Shown: in pieces, positions 51,551-60,693 of the stretch
Position numbering within the stretch: the first letter of the stretch is position 1
Layout: each line of letters starts with the position of its first letter
Assembly (NCBI RefSeq): GCF_026340675.1
Contig: NZ_JAPEOX010000001.1
Coordinates: forward strand, 434,001-498,000
DNA length: 64,000 nt
Source: Streptomyces sp. NBC_01264
Lineage (GTDB): Bacteria; Actinomycetota; Actinomycetes; Streptomycetales; Streptomycetaceae
Direction: 5' to 3'
Notes under the pieces: model-generated
What the model was told of the DNA's origin: nothing
What the model saw: the letters and a program-made list of their open reading frames with translations, nothing else
Database searches by the model: none
Translations under genes and position numbers: made by a program

Positions 51551-53182
51551 ATGCGTCAGCCACCGCACCTCGCCGTGACGTCCGTCGCCGTCCTCGCCGT
51601 CTGCGCGCTCGCCGCTCTCGGTGCGGCGCCGGCGACCGGAGCGGCCGAACGGCCGGCCGTGACCCCGAGCCCGGTGGAGGCCGCCGCTCCCGGGCCCAGC
51701 ACGCTCCCGTTACCCGAGTCCCGGCAGTCCACCGTGATCGCCCCCGGGGTCACCCAGACCTCGATCGTCCTCGGCCGGACCGATGCCGACGACGTCTGGA
51801 CCGTCCACGTGAACCAGCCCTTGACCGCCGACGGCCCGTACAGCCGGGCCACCGCGGCCCTCGGCCCCAAGGAGCGAGCCGACCGGCTGGCCGCGGCCCT
51901 GCGGGCCAAGGGCCTCGAACCCCGGGTGGAACGGGTCCTGATCCCCGCCTTCGCCGACCGCCCGGTCGGCACCCTGGGCTGGACCGTGCGGATCGGCCGG
52001 TACGCCGACCAGGGCGCGGCGACGGCCGCGCTCGCACAGGTCCGGGCGGCAGGGTTCGCCGGGGACACCCGGTACACGGCGCAGGACGGTACGGACGCGG
52101 ACGCCCTCCAGCGGGTGTTCGTGCTGCGGGTGGACTTCAAGCGGTTCACCGGCAGTCTGACCAGTGACTTCGGGCCAAGCATCGACGTCCACGAGAAGCT
52201 GCCCGATCTGGCGGCCGCCGCCGGGGCCCTCGCGGGCATCAACGCCCAGTGGTTCGCGGCCGGCGCGTCGCTCGGCCTGTACGTCAAGGACGGCCGGCTG
52301 CTGAGCGGGGCGACTCAGGGCCGCGGAGGCTTCAGGATCACGAACGGCGGGCGGCAACTGGACGTCGACACGTACACCACGCGGATCACGGTCAGGGCGG
52401 GCGGCTCCACGAGGGAGATCGACGGCGTCAACCGGATCCCCGGTGAGATCTGGAACTGCGGGGGCGTCGGCGGGGACCAGCCCACCCAGCACCCGCAGCA
52501 CGACTTCAAGTGCACCGACGAGAGCGAGCTCGTCCGCTTCACCCCCGAGTGGAGCACCCCGCCGACCGGGGCGGGAGCCGAGGTGGTCCTGGACCGCGAC
52601 GACCGGGTGACGGCGGTGCACCGCACGCGCGGGGCCAAGCCGCCCGCGGGAGGCTCCACCCTCCAGGCCATCGGGGAGAGCGCCACATGGCTGCTGGCCC
52701 ACGCACGCCCCGGAGCCCGGCTGGGAATCGCCCAGCGCGTCCTGGACGGCGCCGGTCACGATGTCCCGCTCACCCCGGACACCACGATCCTCCAGATCGG
52801 CCCGACACTGGTCCGGGACGGGCGGATCGCGGTGAACGCCCTCGCCGACGGCATCATCCGCGAAGGAGACGACCAGACCTTCACCTACAACTGGCTGGTC
52901 CGCGGCAACCCGCGCTCGATGATCGGCGTCGACGCCCAGAGGCGGCTGCTGCTGGTCGTCGTGGACGGGCGCCGGGCCGGGTGGAGCGAGGGCCTGGGCG
53001 TCGCCGCGGCCGCGAAACTGATGAAGTCCTTGGGCGCCCGGGAGGCACTGAACCTCGACGGCGGAGGATCCAGCGTGATGGTCACCGCGGCGTCGGGCAT
53101 CGTCAACCGCCCCTCGGACCCCACGGGTCCGCGCTCGCTCGGCAACGTCCTGCTGCTGCACAGCGCGTCGCCCGGCCGCTGA
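51551..53182 (+). CDS. secreted SPOR-domain phosphodiester glycosidase (NAGPA family)
   Basis: 543 residues from ATG at 51551 (CAGGGAGAGCCGT ahead). Signal peptide LAVTSVAVLAVCALAALGAA, then a SPOR-like module (about 120-185, LGWTVRIGRYADQGAATAAL) that can bind denuded peptidoglycan, and the C-terminal NAGPA fold: GINAQWFA, DGRLLSG, and the signature ALNLDGGGSSVMVT near the end. The family removes terminal sugars from phosphodiester links, so a role in wall polymer or teichoic-acid turnover is plausible. Confidence 0.88.
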   Translation: MRQPPHLAVTSVAVLAVCALAALGAAPATGAAERPAVTPSPVEAAAPGPSTLPLPESRQSTVIAPGVTQTSIVLGRTDADDVWTVHVNQPLTADGPYSRATAALGPKERADRLAAALRAKGLEPRVERVLIPAFADRPVGTLGWTVRIGRYADQGAATAALAQVRAAGFAGDTRYTAQDGTDADALQRVFVLRVDFKRFTGSLTSDFGPSIDVHEKLPDLAAAAGALAGINAQWFAAGASLGLYVKDGRLLSGATQGRGGFRITNGGRQLDVDTYTTRITVRAGGSTREIDGVNRIPGEIWNCGGVGGDQPTQHPQHDFKCTDESELVRFTPEWSTPPTGAGAEVVLDRDDRVTAVHRTRGAKPPAGGSTLQAIGESATWLLAHARPGARLGIAQRVLDGAGHDVPLTPDTTILQIGPTLVRDGRIAVNALADGIIREGDDQTFTYNWLVRGNPRSMIGVDAQRRLLLVVVDGRRAGWSEGLGVAAAAKLMKSLGAREALNLDGGGSSVMVTAASGIVNRPSDPTGPRSLGNVLLLHSASPGR

Positions 53183-53256
53183 CACCGGGGCCACGGTCCG
53201 GGGCGCCCCGTCGCGGACCGTGCGGACCCCGCACTCGCGCGCCTCCGGGCTCCGTC

Positions 53257-53697
53257 TCAGCCCAGCTGCTCGGCCAGGCCGATGATGACGCCCTCCGGTC
53301 CGCGGACGTAGCAGAGCAGGTAGCTGTCCTCGAACCGGGCGATCTCGCCCACGAGTTCGGCGCCATGAGGGCGCAGGCGAGCAACGGTGTCCTCGAGGTC
53401 GTCGACGGCGAACATGACGCGGTGCGTGCCCAGAATGTTGTGCGGCCGATTGCGCACTCCGTCCCTGACCGCTACGGGGCTGCGGTACTTCGCCAGTTCG
53501 AGGCGGCTGTGGCCGTCCGGGGTACGGACCATCGCGATGTCACAGTGGACGCCGTCGAGTCCGGTGCACTGGTCGGCGACGAGGCCCTTGACCTCCGCCC
53601 TGCCCTCCAGCTCCATACCGAGCTCCACGAAGAACGCGATGGCGGCGTCCATGTCTTCGACGACGATGCCCACATTGTCCATCCGCTGAATCGCCAT
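53257..53697 (-). CDS. VOC-family (glyoxalase/dioxygenase fold) protein
   Basis: 146 residues from ATG at 53697, with GGAGAAACCGGC ahead. Two beta-alpha-beta3 halves are visible: MDNVGIVVEDMDAAIAFFVELG and HRVMFAVDDLEDTVARLRPHG. Likely metal-facing residues include the glutamate in SRLELAKY and the His of HRVMF. Possible lyase, dioxygenase or resistance protein; no clear substrate. Divergent from the YheO-type regulator gene, which may control it. Confidence 0.88.
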   Translation of the reverse strand: MAIQRMDNVGIVVEDMDAAIAFFVELGMELEGRAEVKGLVADQCTGLDGVHCDIAMVRTPDGHSRLELAKYRSPVAVRDGVRNRPHNILGTHRVMFAVDDLEDTVARLRPHGAELVGEIARFEDSYLLCYVRGPEGVIIGLAEQLG

Positions 53698-53882
53698 GCC
53701 GGTTTCTCCCTCTTCCTCGTGCGGCCCGTGGTGGCCGCTGATGTCCCTGGGACGGAGCCGACGGCGTGTTCTCGACATCCTCCGACTGCCGGACACCGAG
53801 CATTCTGGATCGCGCACCGGCACCACCACGGCTTCGGCGCGGCGGGGGCTCCGGCGCGTCCGCCCAGACGCATCCGATAGAA

Positions 53883-53898
53883 TCGATGTCTAAATCGA
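53883..53898. promoter_or_regulatory. AT-rich inverted repeat TCGAT-N6-ATCGA
   Basis: A perfect 5-bp inverted repeat in a markedly AT-rich stretch (AATCGATGTCTAAATCGAGA), 31 bp before the YheO-type regulator start. Placement suits an autoregulatory operator. Confidence 0.4.
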
Positions 53899-53928
53899 GA
53901 TAAAAAGTTGAGATGCTGTGGGGTGCTC

Positions 53929-54597
53929 ATGGACGGTGGGGCGGATGGAGCGGCGCAGCGTACGCATGCCGGCACCGAGGCGGACGAGCACCTCATCCGC
54001 GAGGTCGAGAAGATCGTCGTCGGCCTCGGCCGGATGTTTCCGGGACTGTGCGAGGTGGTGCTGCACGACCTGCGCGACCCGCAGAACGCCGTCCGGGCGA
54101 TCGAGAACAACCTTTCCGGCCGGGCGGTCGGGGATTCCGCCACGGAGCTGGGGCTGCGCCGCATCAGCGACCCGCAGTACCCGACCGTGATCCAGAACTA
54201 CGCCAACCGCTTCCCCGACGGCCGCCCGGCGAAGAGCACCTCGATCGGCATCAAGAACGCCGCGGGCGAGTACATCGCGGCGCTCTGCCTGAACCTCGAT
54301 GTGTCCGTCCTGTCCCCGGTGACGCTGACGCTGTCGAACCTCATCGCGACGGACGGCACGCACGGGGAGCAGCCCGTGGAATCGCTGCGGGACCGCAACG
54401 CCCAGGAGCTGCGCCACGTGGTCGAAGCACTGTCGGCGGAGCGCGGCAGCACCCCCCGGTCCCTCAGCCGCACGGACAAGCGGGCCCTGGTCCGGAGACT
54501 GCGCGAGGACGGCTACTTCGACTCGCGTGACGCCGCGCAGGCCATGGCGGACCTGCTCGGGGTGTCCCGGGCAACCGTTTACAACTATGCCAAGTGA
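53929..54597 (+). CDS. YheO/DauR-type transcriptional regulator
   Basis: 222 residues from ATG at 53929 (GGGG five bases ahead; GTG at 53923 also possible). The YheO-like PAS domain covers about 25-135: GLGRMFPGLCEVVLHDLRD, AIENNLSGRAVGDSATELGL and SIGIKNAAGEYIAALCLNLD. The DauR-like HTH closes the protein: LSRTDKRALVRRLREDGYF and LLGVSRATVYNYAK. Family members sense small molecules such as D-amino acids and control neighbouring catabolic genes. The acetyltransferase gene follows after 57 bp and is probably cotranscribed. Confidence 0.88.
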   Translation: MDGGADGAAQRTHAGTEADEHLIREVEKIVVGLGRMFPGLCEVVLHDLRDPQNAVRAIENNLSGRAVGDSATELGLRRISDPQYPTVIQNYANRFPDGRPAKSTSIGIKNAAGEYIAALCLNLDVSVLSPVTLTLSNLIATDGTHGEQPVESLRDRNAQELRHVVEALSAERGSTPRSLSRTDKRALVRRLREDGYFDSRDAAQAMADLLGVSRATVYNYAK

Positions 54598-54654
54598 GGG
54601 CTCCCACCGGCCCGTGCGCGCCGTCGCCTGAGCGCACCCAGAGAGAGGAAACCC

Positions 54655-55005
54655 GTGTTCGTCACCTTCGCCCAGGTCGAGGAGAGCGGCGAACTCGCCG
54701 CCTGCGCCACCTTCAGCACCGAACCCCTGCCCAACATCCCCGCCCTGGCCCCCTTCGCGGCCGAGGGGGTGTGGCGGCTGCGCAAGATGGCCAGCGATCC
54801 ACTCGTCCGCGGGCAGGGTTTCGGCGGGGCCGTACTGCGCGCCGGCCTGGAAGCGTGCACGGCGCGCGGCGGCCAGCTCGTCTGGTGCAGTGGCCGCCTC
54901 GCCGCAGCCGGCTTCTATCGGCACCAGGGCTTCACCGCGGTCGGCGACCAGTACACCGTCCCGGGCATCGGGCAGCACTACCACTTCGTCCGCGAACTCC
55001 CCTGA
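54655..55005 (+). CDS. short GNAT-family acetyltransferase
   Basis: 116 residues from GTG at 54655 behind AGAGAGGAAACCC. The acetyl-CoA loop is VWRLRKMASDPLVRGQGFGGAVL, the Q/RxxGxG/A motif being RGQGFGG, and the C-terminal strand FYRHQGFTAVGDQYTVPGI ends with HYHFVREL. It is shorter than the usual 140-150 residues and lacks the first strand-helix of the fold, though the ribosome binding site supports this start. Substrate unknown. Confidence 0.8.
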   Translation: MFVTFAQVEESGELAACATFSTEPLPNIPALAPFAAEGVWRLRKMASDPLVRGQGFGGAVLRAGLEACTARGGQLVWCSGRLAAAGFYRHQGFTAVGDQYTVPGIGQHYHFVRELP

Positions 55006-55061
55006 GCCGACCGGCCGTCACGTGCTCCTGCTTCCGGCCTCAGCTCGTACTCATCGGGCAT

Positions 55062-55784
55062 TCACCTGCCCTGCTCCGTGAGCTTGCCCTTGCGCAGGTT
55101 GAGGATGCGGTCGGACTGCGCGGCCAGTTGCTGGGAATGGGTGACGACGACCACGCACTTGTCCTGGTGGTGGGCGAGGTCGCGGAAGGTGTCGATGATG
55201 CCCTGGGCGGTGTCCTCGTCGAGGTTTCCGGTGGGTTCGTCGGCGAAGAGGATGTCGACGTCGCAGGCCAGGGCCCGGGCGATGGCGACGCGCTGTTGCT
55301 GGCCACCGGAGAGCCTCATGACGTTGCGGGTGGCCATCTCCTTGTCGAGGCCGATGTTCTCGAGGAGTCGCAGGGCGCGGGCCTTGCGGCTGCCGGTGGC
55401 GGGTTTCGCGCCGGTGATCTCCATGGCGGTGGTGACGTTCTGGAGGGCGGTCATGTAGGTGAGGAGGTTGTACTGCTGGAAGATCGTGGCGGCGTGCTTG
55501 TTGCGGTAGCGGCCGAGGCCGAGTTCGGTGAGGTTCCGTCCGTCGAAGCTGACGGTGCCCTGGGTGGGGGTGTCGAGGCCGCTGGCGAGGGACAGCAGGG
55601 TGGTCTTGCCGCTGCCGGAGGGGCCCAGGATGGTGTAGAAGGTGCCGCGTTCGAAGGCGTAGTCGACGTCCCTCAGGACCGTGGTCCTGCGGCGCCCGCC
55701 GGAGTAGGTGTGGCTGACGCCGGCGAGGCGCAGGACGGGCGGGGCCGTAGTGGCGGTGGTCGCGGTCGTGGTCATGGCGGTCAC
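55062..55784 (-). CDS. MacB/LolD-type ABC transporter ATP-binding protein
   Basis: 240 residues from GTG at 55784 (GTGA overlap with the permease stop; ATG at 55775 possible). Walker [10 protein letters not shown], signature [17 protein letters not shown], Walker [17 protein letters not shown]-loop [12 protein letters not shown]. Works with the two FtsX-type permeases encoded just upstream in the same operon; in this class the ATPase drives mechanical transmission or substrate extrusion. Confidence 0.93.
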   Translation of the reverse strand: MTAMTTTATTATTAPPVLRLAGVSHTYSGGRRRTTVLRDVDYAFERGTFYTILGPSGSGKTTLLSLASGLDTPTQGTVSFDGRNLTELGLGRYRNKHAATIFQQYNLLTYMTALQNVTTAMEITGAKPATGSRKARALRLLENIGLDKEMATRNVMRLSGGQQQRVAIARALACDVDILFADEPTGNLDEDTAQGIIDTFRDLAHHQDKCVVVVTHSQQLAAQSDRILNLRKGKLTEQGR

Positions 55785-57160
55785 TTGCCCTTCGTGAGGA
55801 TGGTGCGGGGACTCAGCCGCAGTACGGACGCGGCCGGGAGGGCCGTGGCGAGGAGGCCGATGCCGAGGCCGACGCCGCCGACCGTGGCGAGGTCCGCCGG
55901 GTCGAGTGCCACCGTGATCCTGTCGATGGGGTCGGCGTTCTCGACGGGCCTGCCGTTCGGGTCGATGCCCTGGTCGAGCCCGGTGCTGCCGGGGGCCGGG
56001 GGTTTCCAGGAGTCGAGCTTCCGCTCGGCGGCGGAGGCTTCCCTGCCGAGCAGTGCCTGGCCGGCGCTCTGGGTCAGCTTCGGGGCGACAAGGGAACCCA
56101 CGCCGATGGCGATGACGGCGACGATCGCGATCTCCAGGGCCTGCTGGGCGATGAGCCTGGTCTTCTTCTCCCCCATCGCCAGCAGGACGCCGTACTCGCT
56201 ACGGCGCTGCTTGACGGCCAGGTTGACCAGGAGCGCCAGGACCGCCGCGCCCGCGAGGCCCATCAGCCACATGGCGACGGTGGCCGTGGAGCGGATGCTC
56301 TTGAGGGGGCCCGTCATCTGCTGGACGGCCTTGTCGTTGGCGTCCAGCTTGAAGCCGGCCAGCGCCGGGCCCGCGATCCGCTTCGCCTCGCGCTTGAACG
56401 CGCCCTGTACGTCCGCGTCCTGCAGGAGGAACGTCGCCTTGCCGACCTTCTGCGGCCCGTTGCCTTCGGGACTCAGCGCGGAGAGGCCGCCCACCGTTCC
56501 GTAGAGCATGTTGGCCGGGCTGACGCCGTACTCGGCGTCGGCCTCGGCGGTGGGGCGGGCGTCGCGGTAGATGCCGCCGACGGTGAACTCGGCCGTCGTC
56601 TTCTCGTCGTTCCCGGTCAGGGTGATCCTGTCGCCGACCTCGAGGCCGTTCTGCCGGGCCAGCCGCTCCTCGATCAGCAGCTGCTTCTCGCTCTTGTCGG
56701 CGGCCGTGATGTGGGCGCCGGACACGAGGGTGGACTTGCCGCTGCGGAAGTCAGGCAGCAGCGAGGAGTCGAGGACGCCCGTAGCGACGGTTCCGCCGGG
56801 GCCCATCGGGTCCTTCGGGCCGCCGTCGACCAGCTTGTTCCTGCCCGTGAGGAGGGCGCGGTCCCACACCGAGTACGTGTACTTCTGCACCTGGGGCAGG
56901 GCTCCGAGCCTGTCGACGGTCGAGGCCTCGATGCTCGGTGCCTGGAGCTGTGCCGTTCTGCCCATCTGGCTCATGTCCACGTCGAGGTTGACCTCGGCGC
57001 CCACGGAGCGTTTGGCGTCCTGTTCGGCCCGGGCCGTCGCACCGTTGATCAGGACGCCGACGAGCACCATCACGGAGATGACGAGGAAGGTGGCGAGGTG
57101 GATCAGGGTGCGGCCCTTGCGGGCCCACAGGCTGAGCCCTGCGCGTTTGACGAAGTTCAA
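55781..57160 (-). CDS. FtsX/MacB-type ABC permease
   Basis: 459 residues. The frame begins with TTG at 57160, giving (M)NFVKRAGLSLWARKG, which matches the N-terminus of the neighbouring permease and supports this rare start despite a weak ribosome binding site. One N-terminal helix, a large extracytoplasmic domain (about 45-290) and three C-terminal helices, with the FtsX signature YGVLLAMGEKKTRLI. The external domain differs from the partner permease, so the pair may form a heterodimer. Confidence 0.9.
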   Translation of the reverse strand: MNFVKRAGLSLWARKGRTLIHLATFLVISVMVLVGVLINGATARAEQDAKRSVGAEVNLDVDMSQMGRTAQLQAPSIEASTVDRLGALPQVQKYTYSVWDRALLTGRNKLVDGGPKDPMGPGGTVATGVLDSSLLPDFRSGKSTLVSGAHITAADKSEKQLLIEERLARQNGLEVGDRITLTGNDEKTTAEFTVGGIYRDARPTAEADAEYGVSPANMLYGTVGGLSALSPEGNGPQKVGKATFLLQDADVQGAFKREAKRIAGPALAGFKLDANDKAVQQMTGPLKSIRSTATVAMWLMGLAGAAVLALLVNLAVKQRRSEYGVLLAMGEKKTRLIAQQALEIAIVAVIAIGVGSLVAPKLTQSAGQALLGREASAAERKLDSWKPPAPGSTGLDQGIDPNGRPVENADPIDRITVALDPADLATVGGVGLGIGLLATALPAASVLRLSPRTILTKGK

Positions 57161-57219
57161 GGGGATCTGCTGCTCTCTCGGTCCGTGCGGATGGGTGGCT
57201 GTTCGGGGAGGTCAGGCGG

Positions 57220-58497
57220 CTAATCGCCGTCCGTGAGGATGGAGCGGGGGTGCAGGCGCAGGATCCCGATGCCCGGCATGACGGTGGAGACCAGGGAGAT
57301 CCCGAGAGCGATGCCGGCGACCTTGCCGACATCGGCCGGCCCGACCCGTACCGCGGGCGGAGCGATCCCGGTTCCCGGGGCGCGGGCGGCCACGACCGGC
57401 CCGGCGTCCTGGTGGCCGAGGAACGCCTCGCCGGCGGGCTGTCCGGCCAGTGAGCCGGCCAGGGCGGCGAGCGCGACCGCGGGCAGGGCCACGGCCACCA
57501 CCTCGACGGCGTGCTGGCCGATGAGCTTCCACTTCTTCTCGCCCATCGCGAGCAGCACGCCGAGCTCCGTGCGCCGTTCGCGGATCTGCAGCGTCACGAT
57601 GAGGCCGAGGATCAGCGCTCCGGCCAGGGCGATCACCCAGACGATCAGTCCCGCGAACGTACCGACGCGCTGGATGGGGAGGACCTGGTCCTTGTACGCC
57701 TTGTCGTTGACGCGGAACTCGAAGCCGCCCTTGCCCAGGAGCCTCTCGGCTTCGGCGTGCAGCTGCCGGGCGCCGTCCGGCGAGCCGATCTTGAACACCG
57801 CCTCGCTGACGGTCACCGCGCCGGCAGCGAACTTCTGTGCGGTCGCCGTGGGTACGTACACCGTGTTGCCGGGCAGTTCGTGCGGAGGCGTCCACATGGT
57901 CGGATCCCGTGTCGGGTCCTGGAAGATGCCGACGACCGTCACGGACGTCGTCGTGCGCGCGCCGTCCGCCGACCGCACCCGTACGGTGTCGCCCACCTTC
58001 AGGTGGTTCTCGTCGGCCAGGCGCTGCTCGATCACCGCGACGTCGCCGCCCGCGTCCTCAGGGGTGATGCCGCGGCCCGCCACGATCTTCGTCGAGCCGT
58101 ACGAGAAGGGGAGCAGCATGTCCGAGTCACGCACGCCGTTGAAGGCCAGCGCGCCCGTCGTCCGCTGCCCGGCCGCGGCGCCGCCCGGCTCCGGAACCTT
58201 CGGCGTCAGCGGCGCGAACCCCTGCGCGTCGGCCCGTACCCGGATCTCCACGTTGTAGCGGTGCACCGGGCCGGCGCCGCCGAGTCGGTCGGCCAGGGCC
58301 TGGGTGAGCCCCTCCTTCCTGACGGTCACGTCGACACCGATGGAGCGCTGCGCGTCGGCTTCCTGGCGGGCTGCGGCGGCCTGCAGCAGGAAGCCGCCGA
58401 GGAGCAGGGTGCAGATGACGAGGAAGATCGCGAGCAGGGCCGCGGTCTTGGATCTTCTGGCACCCAGGCTCGTAGCGGCACGCTTGGCGAAGTTCAT
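57220..58497 (-). CDS. FtsX/MacB-type ABC permease
   Basis: 425 residues from ATG at 58497. Same layout as the downstream permease: NFAKRAATSLGARRSKTAAL, first helix, MacB-like periplasmic-type domain, then three helices with LGVLLAMGEKKWKLIGQHAVE. No strong ribosome binding site. It begins the three-gene operon and is divergent from the OmpR-type regulator gene across 134 bp. Confidence 0.9.
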   Translation of the reverse strand: MNFAKRAATSLGARRSKTAALLAIFLVICTLLLGGFLLQAAAARQEADAQRSIGVDVTVRKEGLTQALADRLGGAGPVHRYNVEIRVRADAQGFAPLTPKVPEPGGAAAGQRTTGALAFNGVRDSDMLLPFSYGSTKIVAGRGITPEDAGGDVAVIEQRLADENHLKVGDTVRVRSADGARTTTSVTVVGIFQDPTRDPTMWTPPHELPGNTVYVPTATAQKFAAGAVTVSEAVFKIGSPDGARQLHAEAERLLGKGGFEFRVNDKAYKDQVLPIQRVGTFAGLIVWVIALAGALILGLIVTLQIRERRTELGVLLAMGEKKWKLIGQHAVEVVAVALPAVALAALAGSLAGQPAGEAFLGHQDAGPVVAARAPGTGIAPPAVRVGPADVGKVAGIALGISLVSTVMPGIGILRLHPRSILTDGD

Positions 58498-58631
58498 GAC
58501 CGAGACCAAAGCAGTCTGCTGCTTGCTGCGGGATAAGGGTGTTACAGCGGTATAAGGACCTGCCTCACGGGTCTCCCCCTGTTCCTCGCGCCTTTATCCG
58601 GCTGCAATCGTGATCTTGGTTTCCTGTAGTC

Positions 58632-59294
58632 ATGAGAGTCCTGGTAGCAGAGGATCACCGCGTTCTCGCCCGTACCATCGCCACCGGTCTGCGCCGCCAG
58701 ACGATGGCCGTCGACATCGCCTCCACGGGCGCGGAGGCCGAGCGGATGTGCCTGCTCACCTCCTACGACGTACTGATCCTCGACCGCGACCTGCCGGTCA
58801 TGAGCGGCGACGAGGTCTGCAGACGGTTGCGCGAGCTCACCGACCCACCACGGATCCTGATGCTGACCGCGGCGGGCGAGCTCACGGACAGGGTCTACGG
58901 CCTCACCGAGCTCGGCGCCGACGACTACCTGGCCAAGCCGTTCGACTTCACCGAACTCGTCGCCCGGGTACGGACACTGAGCCGGCGCACCCCGAAGCCG
59001 CACCACACGGTGCTGAGCTTCGGCAACATCACCCTCGACGACACGCGTCGCGAAGTGTCCGTGGACGGAGTCCCGCTGGAACTCTCCCCGAAGGAGACCG
59101 CGGTCCTGCGCCTGCTGATGCGAGCCGGCGGAGCACCCGTGGCCCACGACGACATCGTCCGCGCCGTCTGGGACGAACACCTCGACACGCGCACCGGCGT
59201 CGTCCGCACCACGGTGAGCCGCCTGCGCGGCAAACTCGGTGACTCCTGCCTGATCCTCACCGACAAGGGAGAGGGATACCGGCTGTGCGACTGA
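58632..59294 (+). CDS. OmpR-family response regulator
   Basis: 220 residues. Receiver: RVLVAEDHRVLARTIATGL, phospho-aspartate in VLILDRDLPVMSGDE, and ADDYLAKPFDFTELVAR with the conserved lysine. Winged helix from about 125: LSFGNITLDDTRREVSVDGV, LSPKETAVLRLLM, RTTVSRLRGKLGD. The kinase gene overlaps its end by 10 bp. Divergent from the MacB-like operon, which it most likely activates in response to envelope stress or a peptide antibiotic. Confidence 0.94.
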   Translation: MRVLVAEDHRVLARTIATGLRRQTMAVDIASTGAEAERMCLLTSYDVLILDRDLPVMSGDEVCRRLRELTDPPRILMLTAAGELTDRVYGLTELGADDYLAKPFDFTELVARVRTLSRRTPKPHHTVLSFGNITLDDTRREVSVDGVPLELSPKETAVLRLLMRAGGAPVAHDDIVRAVWDEHLDTRTGVVRTTVSRLRGKLGDSCLILTDKGEGYRLCD

Positions 59295-60643
59295 ACCTCC
59301 GGGCGCTGCTGCATCCCCGGGCCCTGCTGAATCCTCGGGCCCTGCTGAGGGGACTGCCTTTCCGCATCCGCCTGGCCATGGCCTTCTCCGGCCTCTTCCT
59401 CCTCGCCGGCATCCTCCTACTCACCTTCGTCGTGCTGCTCGCACGCTACGGAACGGCCCAGCAGGTCCAGGGAATCTCGGTCACCTACGCCGACATGCCG
59501 GACGGTCGGACCACCCCCAGGGAGCCCGGTGAGCCCAGTGGGCCCAGCGAGCTCAGGGAATCGGCGGGGCCCGCGAACCCCGCCGAACCCGTGCACCCCA
59601 CCCGGCCGGACGGCAGCGCCGAGCCCCCGAGCGATGTCGCCATGATCCAGAAGATCGACCGAACCGTGCGGGCCGTCCAGGACACCGCGCTGCGCCAAAT
59701 GGTCCTCTGGTCCGCCGTCGGCCTGCTCGTCATGGCACTCATGGCCGGGCTCCTCGGCCGGTGGCTGGCCGGACGGGCACTGCGTCCCGTCGTCTCCGTG
59801 ACCGATGCCGCCCGCCGCATCAGCGAACAGAACCTGCACCAGCGCCTCGCACTCACCGGCCCCGACGACGAGCTCCACCGCCTCGCCGACACCTTCGACA
59901 GCATGCTGGACCGGCTGGAGAAGTCCTTCGAGGGCCAGCGCCGCTTCATCGCGAACGCCTCCCACGAACTCAAGACTCCCCTCGCGGTGCAGCGCACCAC
60001 CCTCCAGGTCGGCCTCGCCGATCCCCTGCCCGACGGCCTCACCGAGGTCCGCGAGGACCTCCTCACCGCCAATCGGGAAGCGGAACAGCTCATCAACGCG
60101 CTCCTGCTGCTCGCCCGCAGCGACCGCGGGCTGGAGGAGACCGAACCCGTGGACCTCAGGGTCACCGCCCGGCTCGTGATCGCGGAGTTCGCTCCACTCG
60201 CGGCCGAGGCCGGCCTGCGCATCGACGCGGACACCGACACCGGGACGCCCCTGGTGGTTGCGGGTGACCCCGTCCTGCTGCGGCACCTGCTGGCGAACCT
60301 GATCAGCAACGCGGTCCAGTACAACCACCCCGGCGGCCACGTCCTCGTACGGCTCGACGCCTCCTCCGTGACGGTGACCAACACCGGCCCCCGCGTCCCC
60401 GCCGACCGCGTCCCCGACCTGTTCGAGCCCTTCCGGCGCCTCGACGGAGACCGCACCGCCAGTACCGGTCACGGCCTGGGCCTGTCGATCGCGGCCTCCA
60501 TCGCCAGAGCCCACCACGCCACCTTGACCGCACACCCCGGCGGCCCGGAGGGCGGACTCACCCTCACCCTCCACTTCCCCGACGACCGCCAAGAGCTCGC
60601 GTCACTCACACCCCTGGACGACCGGAGCGGACGGCCACACTGA
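59285..60643 (+). CDS. sensor histidine kinase (HAMP, HisKA, HATPase) with Pro/Glu-rich sensor loop
   Basis: 452 residues from GTG at 59285. Two helices (LAMAFSGLFLLAGILLLTFV near 20-45 and MVLWSAVGLLVMALMAGLL near 140-160) enclose an extracytoplasmic loop of about 90 residues, in which GEPSGPSELRESAGPANPAE shows low-complexity Pro/Glu/Ser repeats. HAMP follows, then H-box FIANASHELKTPLAVQRTTL, N-box NLISNAVQYNHPG, and GHGLGLSIAASIA. Operates with the overlapping OmpR-type regulator. Confidence 0.93.
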   Translation: MRLNLRALLHPRALLNPRALLRGLPFRIRLAMAFSGLFLLAGILLLTFVVLLARYGTAQQVQGISVTYADMPDGRTTPREPGEPSGPSELRESAGPANPAEPVHPTRPDGSAEPPSDVAMIQKIDRTVRAVQDTALRQMVLWSAVGLLVMALMAGLLGRWLAGRALRPVVSVTDAARRISEQNLHQRLALTGPDDELHRLADTFDSMLDRLEKSFEGQRRFIANASHELKTPLAVQRTTLQVGLADPLPDGLTEVREDLLTANREAEQLINALLLLARSDRGLEETEPVDLRVTARLVIAEFAPLAAEAGLRIDADTDTGTPLVVAGDPVLLRHLLANLISNAVQYNHPGGHVLVRLDASSVTVTNTGPRVPADRVPDLFEPFRRLDGDRTASTGHGLGLSIAASIARAHHATLTAHPGGPEGGLTLTLHFPDDRQELASLTPLDDRSGRPH

Positions 60644-60693
60644 GAACCCCTCACGGAATGACCGCACAGCAGACCCGCTTGATGGTGCATGGC

